From: Phoebastria nigripes
Lineage: Eukaryota; Chordata; Aves; Procellariiformes; Diomedeidae
Length of the DNA stretch: 64,000 nt
Direction: 5' to 3'
NCBI GenBank assembly: GCA_035582835.1
Contig: JAYKAV010001000.1
Location: 1,538,928 to 1,602,927, forward strand
This document shows positions 38,641 through 49,700 of the stretch, one piece after another. Under the pieces are notes generated by a model. That model was not told the DNA's origin. It ran no database searches and saw only the letters and a program-made list of their open reading frames with translations. Every line of letters starts with the position of its first letter. Within the stretch, counting starts at the first letter, position 1. The position numbers were made by a program, and so were the translations under genes.

Positions 38641-40071
38641 CAGGCTGCATGCAGCTTCACTGGGCAGCTGCTGTTTATCTCATGCAGTTTCAATTTTTTC
38701 CTTTCAACAACTTCTGGATGCTTTATAGATGATTCCCATTAAAATGGGAAAGGAGAAGAAAGGAAGGGTTAATAAGGGGGTTGGGAAGTCTAGAAAGGAG
38801 GCTGAGATAGGAAGGTTTTTTCTTATTTTTACTACTTTTGTGCAGCCCAAAGGATAAAATCAGGAAGACTGGAAACTTTTTTGACTGGTGCTGTATTCTC
38901 ACATTTAAAATATGACTTTTAATCTTCTATAGCTGTTGAAAGATGTGGCTCTGGCTGGCTCCTTGCTTCTAATCAATGAGTAAAGTACAAATACCACCAA
39001 GTCTGTCTTTCATCATGCAAGTGAGAAATCTGTATGGTCACTCTAACACATCTTACCAAAGAGCAGCTGCGATAAGATCCGTGCTTTGGCAAACTGAAGG
39101 TTTTTTTAACTGCTGGAATAGAGCTGGTTGAATTGTTGGCTTTTTGCAGTACAAGTTTTTATGANGACTTCTAATATAAAACAGAAGATAAAGGGGAAAC
39201 AATGCAAAATAGTATATCAACAGCAGATAAAGTTAACCTGATAGTATATTCTATTGCATGGTTTCAAGAAATATTTCAGACTAGCAGAAAAGCCTTTTCC
39301 ATCCATTTAAATTAATAGTTGAACAAAGCAGTATTAAAAGTCAGAAAAAATACCAAGTAGAAGTCAGTGCACTTAATATAGAGAGCAAATGGACGATAAT
39401 GTGAATAAAGTTTTCTGAAGAATTTAAGGTATAGAAGTTAATCTCATAATTTATATCAACTCTGTTGCAATCAAATAAGGCTAATTACATGTTGGAACAG
39501 TATATTAAGAGAGGGAGAGAGCACAAACATGAAGATAAGCTGGTAACCTAAAAGAGTAAAAGGACAATATGTATTTTTCCAATATGGAAAATTTAATCAA
39601 ATTTCTCTCTTTAGATCTTTTTAGAGCTACAGCCATGAACAAAACCAAAAAACAGCAGTAGCGACCGCAATGATGTCTTACATAGATTGGAATTAGGTTG
39701 TTTCGACTAAAACGGAACCGTTTTTCTCAGGAAGTATTCTGTAGAAACAAAAACATACAAAAACAATAGAAAGAAAATATTTACTCCAGTAAATGAGTTC
39801 ATACTCATTGTATGAACAATTGAGTTATTTAGCTTAATTGGCACAAGTGCACATAGAGAATTAAAATTATGTCTATCAAAATTTTCCACAGAAATAACAA
39901 CACATGAGCAAAACTGGAAAAAAATTATCAAGTAATTTTGTGGCAAATAATATGTTCAGCAATAGAGGTACCTAAAAAAGAGAATGCTTTTCTTATTTGA
40001 AGATAAGGTAACATCTACTTCCTACTGAGGTAAATTGCTTCCATGCAGAAGCCCACTGTGCTCAGTGTTAA

Positions 40072-40112
40072 TCTTTCCATATGTTTCAATGGGCTTTAAT
40101 TAGGCCATAATT
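40072..40112 (+). repeat. Possible fossil of an old reptile/bird repeat
   Basis: 'tttcaatgggctttaattag' plus 'gccata' resembles a motif I remember from sauropsid interspersed repeats ('...cttcaatgggctttggatcaggccc'). Only about 40 bp aligns, with several differences. Confidence 0.28.
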
Positions 40113-40589
40113 TTCAGTTCGCCTGTCTGCATCCCTTTGTCAGCAACTGGTCCTTTGTAGAACCTTCTGGGCTTAGTTTATAAAGGTGTTCCAAATTTAA
40201 ACTGGAAAAATAGTATTTGTTTAGATTCCCCATGGCATTAATGACAGTTCAGCTCGAAACACAGATTCAGCTTTAATTCTGAACTTCCCCAGTCATTGCT
40301 GGGCTGTTTTCTGGATCAGGGGAGCCTCGACTNGCAGCTTCAATCTACCGTGACTTTAGCTAGCCTAGTTCCAACTTCAGCCAGAATATACNTGTTAAGA
40401 AACCCTCTCAGTGGAGTTGCATTTAAGGCTAACAAAAATGTCAGCATCGCATCAGTCAGAATCTGTCTCTTTCTTCATGGTTTGTCCCTTTAATATCTTC
40501 ACTTTGTAAGGTCTCCCAGGCAGTGATTACTTCTTTGTATGGGTGTACGTGAGATTAGAGGGGGTAGTCACTACAATAACACAAATAAT

Positions 40590-40930
40590 ATTAACGCAAA
40601 ATTTAAAATAGAAAACTATGCTGTGATACGAATTCTGGGAATTTAAAAATAAACATCAATTCCAGAAGAATACATTTAAATTACTCCTCTAATAATACAT
40701 CAGTGGTTACATGCAATATAGACTGGGTAAATGCACATTCTGTTCTCCCTTGCATGAATTTAAATCTAATGCAAAATGGACCGATCCATTCATGCCTATG
40801 AAATTAAATCCAAATAGGTTTGCATAAGCATGGGGTTTAATGAGCACTGCACAATATAATTAAAAGATGATGTTACCTGAATATCAGATTTTCTGTATGC
40901 ATGTTTATTTGGAGTTTTAATTGAAAATAA
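40590..40930. promoter_or_regulatory. Candidate conserved non-coding element
   Basis: Rich in POU-octamer-like and homeodomain words: ATGCAAAA at 40769-40776, TTTGCAT at 40819-40825 followed by AAGCATGG, and TATAATTAAAAGATGATG-like sequence near 40855-40873. It has no homopolymers and no coding potential. Motif clustering suggests an enhancer; conservation was not checked. Confidence 0.33.
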
Positions 40931-43900
40931 ACAAAATCAGAAGTGCAAAAAAACTAGAAAAGATGTGTGAAATGTAATGATAATGGTTGACTTCTAAACA
41001 GCCAAGGAAATTATAGTCATCTTATGTGTGGGACAGGAACAAACACCTCTTAATTGCACTTCATTATAACGTACCTTTCTCCTCTCGGTTGTATATATTA
41101 ATTATAAAAATCATGTTTCAGAGACGAAAAGCTGTACAATAGGTTTTTTTTTCTTTTCCCTCCCTCCCTTATGCTGTCTGCAGCAGGATGGAAGAACAAT
41201 ATCAACTGTCATCCACAGAAAGAGCTTAAGAGCTTTCAAAGACAAATCATAANAAGAATGAAAGGCTAATATAAAAAAAGGAGGAAAATGCTTTGATTTC
41301 ACAGATTTGCTACTTATTAATGTTTAAGGTTCTCTCTTCTTTTTAAAAGTATCTTCTCATATTGTTTTGTATGTGTTATGTGCAGGTACATCACTTTTTG
41401 ATGACTATATCACATGACATGTGGATTACGTAGCTCATTATTAACGGATGGAGGTTGAGGGGATAAGATATGGGAAAAGATACTATAGCAGCCCTCCAGG
41501 ACTTCTATCAGTTCTTCCCATAAGCTGTGGAAAACTTGAANGTGAATTTCCTGACACAAAGTGACATTTTCTTTTGAAGGTTTTTTTTTTTTTCCATTTC
41601 ATTCATGTGGAGCAATACTTAAAGACCCTTGAAAAGTAAGGACATGGTTGTCTTACCTGTGTTGTGTTTATCTGGGACCAAACTTTTTTGTGGCTGCAGA
41701 TTTCTTTCTTGATTTGGATTTTCAGTTGTCCTGTTTCCTATATGATTAAGCTGTGATGTTTCCTTAAAACATACATTCTAGCTTATAAAACTGAATAGTC
41801 TCACTGGCTTTGTTGAATCTAGGAGCTACCTTACTGGTGAAGATTTTGTGACTGCTGGATGTAGCCTTGCAGTGTAACCATCTGCATGAAACTTGGTATG
41901 TTACCACATGGACGATAAAGCAATGAGCCATTATTTGGTTATACTGGCTTTTAGTATCTATCCTCTTTAAGTTTTTACCATTTCTTCCATTTTTTTTTCA
42001 TTTCACCGTAAACTTGGAATATGGTTTCCTGAAGCAGGAGTCCATGATGCTAAGCGTCTCGTGTGCTTCCTAAGGCTAAACGCTTTGTTTCACCTGAGCC
42101 TTACGGCATCTCCTGCAGCCTCTGTGGATCTTACAGATGCAGTGTCTTTGTTGGAGTTACAGGCAACCCATTTTTTTGTTGCATGCATGGCCTATTGATA
42201 GCAGGTGAAGACCTGCTATTGTATGTATTGTGTGTATAACGTATATATTCTTGGTGGAAAANAAAAAATCAATTAACTATTTCATTAGTAACTATGACTT
42301 TTAACTATTCCTGAAAGGGTAGGTACTCACAGAGATACAGGTGTTTTGATTACGCTATATGATTTTCTGTATGTGCCTTCCAAACTTTTAAACTGCGTCT
42401 CCTTCAGAGAGTAAGGAAAATGAAAAACCCTCCTATGCAAATGGCAAGTTTGTTACTTTGGTACATTCCTGAAAGATAGATGCTGACTTCTGTCAGTTAA
42501 AGTCTCCCTGCTAATGCATTCAGATTTAAGCTGTTGCTTTTTCAGATAGAACAGGTAACCCCTCCCAAAGCTGCAACAGCCTTTACTAGACTTTATGTTT
42601 GTTCTGGTGGGAGGGAAATCCTCCATGTGCAAGAACTTGAGGCTTATTAAATTTGAAGTGGATGTAAAATATGTATGAAGGAGATAGGTACTATCTATAG
42701 GTACTATGTTCAGAATACAAACTATTACTTTAACACTTGTCATACTGATGAATTTGTGTGTTTGTTTTTTTTTTTCTTCCCCCCACCCCCCAAAAAAACC
42801 CCCAGTTATTAGTGAAAAACGTGATAACTATCAAAGGTAAGACCCCTTTTCCTCTCTCATGAACAGTTGCAGCTTGCATACTGTTTCAATGGATTGGTCA
42901 ATTTATTAAAAATAAAATAAACAGTAGAAAAGGAAAGAGGGGTTCTTTACAGAACTGCTCTAAATTGCAAGCAGGAGCTAGAGTGGCCTGCAGATCGTCC
43001 GGAGATCTAAGGATAGCAAATACGTTATCTTTGAGTTTCCCTTTTGTATCATGTGTAGTTCCATAAAAGCAGCATATGCTCCTCTGAATGTATTTTCTTC
43101 ATCCTTCCTATTATAAACTTTGGTCCGTATTATATGTCAGAGTAATTCAATGGCACAACAGAATCAATAGAATTTCTCTGCGCTCCTCTCTATTTTAATG
43201 CTATTTGTGNAGTAGTTTAACCATTAACATGTATAAAGCTATCTAACTACATGAAGAATAATCACATGATACAATTTTTTCTGAGGAAATATTAACTTTA
43301 AGCTGGGATAACCAACTTCCCAGAATTCACATAAAAACATAAGGAAGTTAATATTAAATAAAAGGCTTGTGCAAGCTTTTATTTTTACAATATGTGCTGA
43401 TGTGTCCTTGATTTAGTCATGTTTTGTTTATGATTAATGAACGATTCACCTTGAAGACCAAACTTTGATTCATATCTCATCAAGAATTTGAAGAAATCGT
43501 TTGTTTAGAAAATAAAAGAAAGTGGCTTTGTGTGTTGCACAGTATTAAAAATTTAGCACAATACACACTCAGCAATAACATGGGGAATTGGAGCTGACAG
43601 GACATGGGAAAGTTTCAGTTATGAGACAAGTGTTACCAAACCTCAGACTGTTCAGGAAATCTTCAGGTACAAATTGTGTAAATTCAAAGCATGAGAAATC
43701 CTCTTTTTTTAATTCTCTATGATGTTTTATTCATAAATGTAGACTTATGCAGCTGAACTAAAAATGTAAGCATGTGGAGTATTTTTATTTATTTATTTTC
43801 AATATTTCTATTTATTTTTAAGGCAAAAATAAGTACATTCATAAAGAAAACCAGCTGGAAATGTGACCAAGTTGCTGCTGTTAAAGACGACGCATAATTG

Positions 43901-46900
43901 TGCGAGTTCAGAGTTTATATTTCACTAGGGGGTATAGCCATTTCTGTGACACTTCACCTACATAAAATATTATTAGGTAACAGATCTGAGGAAAAGTATG
44001 AAGTAAACCACAATAGTAATGGAAGTATCTGTGTATAAATCCAGAGCACAAAATTATTTGGCTCTATGATATATGTGTGTCAATCTTAACATGATTTTTT
44101 TTTTTCTGGTCTTGAAGTAAGGGTTATTTTGAAAAGACCCATGTTGGAGTGGGAGCAGGTAAATTTGCAGGAAGCATTATTTATAAATAATCCCTGATAT
44201 AATGGGAATGCTTTCATGTGCCAATGACCTGAGATCTACAATGCTTCATGTTTTAATTTTTAGAGAAGAAACACAGTCTGAAGATTGTCTGGGGTGGATG
44301 GATAATAGTTAATTTGATAGCCTAGGCATTCATTGTGTGATATCTAACAACCTTTTCTGACAAAATAGTTTTATTATAATGATAGACGGGTGACCATTCT
44401 GGTGTTATCAATGGATGACAGAAAATTGTTTATACCCTAGAATAGCGACATAATAAAATTATTGTCCAAGAATTAATGCAAAATTCTTGGCAAAATTCAA
44501 CTCTTTATACAGAAACACATATTTATCTTTAATTCTTCACTGAAGTGTGGAAGAGCAGGTTTTACGTAGTGTTCTGGCCTGTGCTACCTTTAACTTTCTC
44601 AGAATAATTCTTCAGTGGTAATGATGCATGAGCTACAGGATGAGCAGTTGAAAAAAACAGTGCAAAATCAGACTATGTAGGGTGAGTTGCAGTTTATACG
44701 ATAGTTCAAAATTTATCTCTCCAGAGAAGTGTGGTGTTGTTTTCCTGGTGGAAGAAATCCTTCTTCCTTTTGTTTTCTTCATTTACTCACAGATAAGTGA
44801 ACAATCAGTTACTTATTTTAGGTAAAGTCTTACAAGCAGAGGATTACATAATTCAAGTTGATTCCGGTGCTATTAACATATTACAGTAACATAAAAACAA
44901 CAGAATTTTATAGTTGATTTGCCTTCCTGTGAAATTTTCTTGATTATTTGATGTATAACTTGGCATTTTACTCTCCAACTTAAAGGAGTTTAATTGAGAA
45001 CTTTTGAAAAAAATTCCATTTTCTGGTTCAGTGAGTTCACTGCTGTTCATTTAAACTCCACATGCTTTACTTGGCTTTTACATTTCATAACTCTTTGTGG
45101 CATGTATGGTTCAGGCCGATTCACCTTGATATTGACATCACAGAGTTCAATGACTTCTGTATGGTTTGTGTCACCACTTAAAAATAATATAGCTCTGAGA
45201 ATTTAGAGTGATCTTTGTCCTCTGGTTTGCTTAATATTGTGGTTTTATGTTTTTCTTATTTGTTCGGAACTACATGTACTTTGGATTATTAATCTATAAC
45301 TAAATGTTGCCCTCTGTGCTCATCCTGCTGACGATATTTGGAACAGACCAAAGCTATTTTCCTTAAAATTGTGCAAAGCATTTATGTCAGTGTTTAATGT
45401 GAGTTTCTTCTTCACTTACGATCTTTTCAGAATCATGTCAGAAGGGGGTAAAATTAGCACAGAGCAGTATTGGTACCTGTGCTAGTTCTATCTTTTTACA
45501 GACAGAAGCCTTGGATATCCTGCCTAAACAAAACCTTAAATGGAATGCTGTCTGTCTCTCTCAATAGCAATGCATCAAGCAGAGAATATGGACTGTCACT
45601 TGAACAATTACAGTTTGAAATGAACTACGGCCAGTCACTATCTGAACTCATTGTGTAAATATCAACAGAATTTTGTAAGGAAAAATCCTATATCATAAGG
45701 AACTGGTAAGGAAATTAACCCCAAAGCACTGTGTCATCTCCAGGCTGTCTCCATCTTTGCCTCCTCCAAGGTGCCTCAGAGAGGGCACTTCAGCGTGGTC
45801 ATGCAGACCGGAGCACATTGCCTTTCAGTGGACTATCTGTGACACTGGCTATAGGGGGGAAAAGTCGTCCTTCCAGTGAGAGCTTCCAAGCCTTTCTCAG
45901 AGTCATTGCTAGAGTCAAAGTTGTGCATAATCAGGATCACAGTTTTGGCCCACTCAAGTTGTACAAAAGATTTCAATCTTAGGAGTTGTTTGAAAGTTTG
46001 TACCATATTAACCTAAACAGAAACGAATCAAGTGTGATGCCATAAGGAAGCTTTTGTTTGGGTTAAAACTTCAGATTTGGATGTTGTCTGCTGTTCTGAA
46101 AGGTTGAACAAATGAAAGTAAAAAAATTTCTTGCTCATCACAGGTAGACTGAGAATGAGTTCCTTGTCAGCCTCATGACGTGAGGGCTGCATAGCTTCTC
46201 TGCTGCTACTGTCACTGTAACCTGTGCCATTGTTAAAAGGAGCCTTAAATGAGAGAGTTATAAGATGGATATTTGTGTAGCNCTAGAGATCTATATGATA
46301 AAAAATATGTGATTCTTAATGAGCATGTAACAGTTTGATGTTAGTCATATAATGTGTTTTCCTTTTCTTTTTCAGTATGGTACTGTGTGACAGATGGTAT
46401 AAAACAGAGCACCTCAGCTTCCTAAAAAATTAATCCAGTTATGAACATCTGGAAGCACAGAATGCTGAAAAATAGAGGCTGTGTGCAGAGTTTTCAAACA
46501 AATATTGGGAAGAGGGGGGCAGGGGGAGAAAACTCTTGTAAATCTGGTTCATTTGGTTGCAAGTGTGCCACATTATTGGTAAACCTTTTAACTCGGGCAA
46601 AATTTCAACGGCCATCAAACAGAATTTTTCTGAGTAATCTGTATCACTTAATCTTTAAAGGCACTCCATTGATTTCAAGGGAAGAGAGGAACTTCTGATG
46701 CTACAGTTCAGATATCCATCTTACAAATTAAATATAAATGAACATTAATCTATGCTAGCGTAAATGTTGGAAGTTCTTTATGAGTGGAGATCCTGCATGC
46801 TCTTTTTCCTGACAGCTATCACTGTGAAAGAGTATGCCAACTATGGACCAAATCTGTTTGGATAAATCTTTCTGTCCATGTATTTATCTTTAAGAGTGCA

Positions 46901-47939
46901 AGTAATAAATTTTAAAAACATGTTCCCATTCACATCCTATCACAAATTTGAGTGAAATTGAAGAAAATTTACTTGCTCAAATTAAAGTTAATTAAGTTGG
47001 AGACTTTCCTCCTAGATTCTAAGTTACCAAGAAAATATTTTGAAGTGTAAAGGAAGTAGAATGAATGCATCAAAATCCTCATGATCATAACTCCCATCTT
47101 TAAAAGAGTGGATCCCTGCTAAATGGCATGTATAGCACCACAGAGGTACAAAAGAACAAGAAACAAAAATGCCAGAGTTTCTCTTCCTCTCAGTCTTCAT
47201 GATAAGTGGTCCCTCTTTCATACTTGCAGAACGTATAAGTAAGGTTTAGTTCTGAAACCCATCGAAGACAGATCAGTTCAGCATTTAAGAACCCTCTGTG
47301 TGATGTCTGGCAAAATGTATGCTTAAGCTAATATTCACCAGCGTGTACACACTAGGTCACATCCCTTAGTGTTACAAACCATGATATAAATGGTAATTTT
47401 TATTTCAGTAACAGAATAAAGAAACTACTCCAAAAATAGGGGGGACCTGTGTGAAAAGAGGCGAAGTTTTATTTAGTACTTTTTATTGTAAACTTTTCAA
47501 TGCAAGTCTGCAAATTGTATTAGCCATCAAATGCAGAATTATACAGAACCCACCCATCTCATGAATAATAGCTATTTTAGATCAACATATGACAGATTTA
47601 GAAATTAATTACATGCATAAATAAGTGTGGGATAGGGCACAAAACTAAGATGGCTTGTTATATTGTGATTATATATTCTATGCTGACCAGGACCAAGTAA
47701 ATTTCCATCTACTTACAATTCTAGTAACCATTTTGTTCTGTTTTTAAAGCAAATGCAGCATAATTCCGTTAGAATAAATACACCAGATTTGAGCTGCATA
47801 AATATAATTCAGAATATGGTCTGTTATGTAATAATGCAATAAACAGCATGAAGATGAATCAATATGCCTCAAAAATATTGCAAAATAACTTATGTTTGCA
47901 AACAGAAATAGGTGCCATAAATTGCACTGAAAATAGGAC
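40931..47939. other. Long non-coding stretch, no gene seen
   Basis: Seven kilobases of AT-rich DNA with a polypyrimidine tract near 42.77 kb and ambiguous bases at 41253, 41541, 42262, 43210 and 46282. Frames of 60-96 codons on both strands match nothing I know, including 45731-45982 (83 codons, arginine/serine rich). A strong acceptor-like tract ends at 46375 but is followed by only 18 codons before a stop. A short 'actccattgatttcaaggga' at 46663-46682 might be an old repeat scrap. Confidence 0.55.
42763..42803 (+). repeat. Polypyrimidine and C-run tract
   Basis: A T-run, then C-runs of six (42779-42784), six (42786-42791) and five (42799-42803), the last two separated by seven A. The minus strand has enough G-runs for a G-quadruplex. 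Confidence 0.7.
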
Positions 47940-48500
47940 CGCACAAAACTTTTTAGTTAATTTCATTTCCCTGAAACAGTTAATTTCTAATTATTTCATT
48001 AGCAATGCAACAAGCTAATAAAAATGGAAGCTTGTACTGCTTCAGAGACAAGGCCTTCATAACGTGTTTAGAGCCCTTTAGTTCTGCTGTTGTTTCTATG
48101 TAAGAATCAATACCGCAGGCAGCAATTATGTGTTGTTGTTTTTTGGCTAAAATTCCCACACATCTGGGATAAACAGATATTCTATTCGAACTTCCTCTGT
48201 TAACTCCACCAGTTTCCATGGAATGACTCTCTATATGCTTGTTAAGCAAATGATTGTTATAAGACTATGGAGACATGGTCGATCAAATTAACCCCTTTTG
48301 TCCAGCCTCCAAAATGGTTCCCTTCATTTGCCTAAATTCAGCTGCTTTGGGGAATTTTTTCAAGCTTGAAGGACTCTCTGGATTCATCACATTAGCAAAC
48401 TGTAACCTGAGAAGAGGGTCTTTGGAGCAGCAGGACTTCTTTGGCCCCCAATTGTTTTGCTAATCAAGATTATTGCCACTATTGAGATGTGGAAAGATAG
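47940..48500. promoter_or_regulatory. Candidate conserved non-coding element, one of the strongest
   Basis: The left part (47955-48020) is packed with homeodomain cores: AGTTAATTTC, CAGTTAATTTCTAATTATTTCATTAGC-type sequence and GCTAATAAAA. The right part has GATCAAATTAAC around 48281-48292, an AATTCAGCTG E-box region near 48335, CAATTG at 48449-48454 and GCTAATCAAG at 48459-48468. The block is long, complex and free of repeats. It looks like a composite developmental enhancer. A forward frame of 62 codons inside it (48275-48463) has no recognisable product. Confidence 0.42.
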
Positions 48501-48984
48501 CCTAGCTGACAAAATTTGTCAGCTTCCCATGAAATAGTTCTGTCAGTTTAGTCAGGGTGCCGGATAATATTAACATATAAATGAAGTCTCTCCCCCTCAC
48601 CCCTTAATAGATGCAGAGAAAATATAAACACACACACAAAAAACCCCTCTGTGCCTAAATCAAACAAGCTTCTTTTCTCAGCTCTAGCCCATGTCCCTGG
48701 AAATCCTGTGAGTAGTGGAGCTAAAGGGAGGGGGGAGGGAAGTAGAATTTGCACAAAACTACTTTTAAGCCATAAAGCAGCAAAGCTCCACTCCCCTGCT
48801 GATAGCAACAGGAGATTGATTACGCCTGCAAAAGTACAAATGGTTGCCTGAATGCAAGTGGCAGACCTCCAAAGCAGTATGTTCTATGTGCTGGTTTTAC
48901 ATTTTATAGCAGAGGACTTGGATACAAAGTGGAAAAGTGGAACAGGGGGTATGAAAGAGTTATCTTTGCCCAGAGGTCAAACCT
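48501..48984. other. Non-coding stretch, no gene seen
   Basis: Lies between the strong enhancer-like block and the CpG cluster. Frames on both strands (86 codons reverse, 66 forward, overlapping) match no family, and an AGGGAGGGGGGAGGG purine tract sits near 48725-48740. Confidence 0.55.
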
Positions 48985-49100
48985 ATGAGATCCGCCCCTC
49001 CTAGTTTTAGAGTCTGACCACAGAAAGATAGCAGGGGGAATCCGGCCTTTGCGCTGCAATCGTCCCCTACCGTCACTCCGCAGCCTGAATCACCCAGCAC
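48985..49100. promoter_or_regulatory. Small CpG cluster, possible promoter or enhancer core
   Basis: About seven CpG dinucleotides fall within roughly 100 bp (at TCCGCC, TCCGGCC, TGCGC, ATCGTC, ACCGTC, TCCGC), where the surrounding DNA has almost none. A nuclear-receptor half-site AGGTCA lies just before it. It is much too short for a classical CpG island and I see no transcription unit attached. CpGs that survive in AT-rich desert DNA suggest lack of methylation or selection. Confidence 0.35.
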
Positions 49101-49189
49101 CTGTTTTTTGCCTTTCACTCTGTTTTCTCATAATCGGAATACGTATTGTATTTTCTAGCTGACCTACAAGGTGGTATAATCTAATGCTC

Positions 49190-49700
49190 TTTCACCCACT
49201 TACACAAATTTTGCATTATTTTGTCGAAGGCAAATGCTTTGCATCATTCTGGCAGCAACTCTTTCAAATCCCAGCTGTACCAAATCATAAAAAAGTAATT
49301 CAAACTTACACTCATTTTAATTGTAAATGGATCTACTGAAAGTTCTCTTAATCTTTTAGCCTGATTTAAATATAAATAAATTAATATCTCGTGATATTTG
49401 TAATCTGCAAGTCAGCAATATTGGCCTTTTGGTACTAAATTAGCTCTTGAATGGCAACTGTGCAGCAGCTTTGTGTAGTTAGTGTACGCATCAGAGATGA
49501 CTCTTCTAACAAGTTCAATAGGCTTTGCAAAGCATAGCTTTAAATAGAAGAAATCCTTCAATCATGATTTGTTCTTGCTTTATGAGAAACAATCAGATTA
49601 TTCCTTTGTGCTGAACTGTGACAATACTCTAAAGCATGAATGAAAACTAGAATATATGTTCCCCCAGTGGATTACATCAGCCTTCTTGTTCATTAGGCTA
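49190..49700. promoter_or_regulatory. Candidate conserved non-coding element
   Basis: Long non-repetitive block with TTTTAATTG near 49316, ATAAATTAATATC near 49375, GGCTTTGCAAAGCAT near 49520 and AATCATGATTTG near 49559. It forms, with the CpG cluster and the preceding block, a 1.8-kb run of enhancer-like DNA. Texture and motif density only. Confidence 0.33.

Larger units (their letters stand above)
36343..40589. other. Non-coding stretch, no gene seen
   Basis: AT-rich DNA with many single ambiguous bases (36510, 36798, 36951, 37683, 38392, 39165, 40333, 40392) and two possible old repeat traces, listed separately. Frames of up to 99 codons match no family. A good splice-acceptor-like tract ends at 37037, but no exon could be supported behind it. 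Confidence 0.55.

Noticed and set aside
46356..46440. Strong splice-acceptor-like pyrimidine tract ending in CAG at 46375, followed by ATG
   Set aside because: Only 18 codons follow before a stop, with no donor, poly-A signal or recognised peptide.
46663..46682. 'actccattgatttcaaggga', like the centre of old sauropsid repeats
   Set aside because: Only about 20 bp match and the arms cannot be traced on either side.
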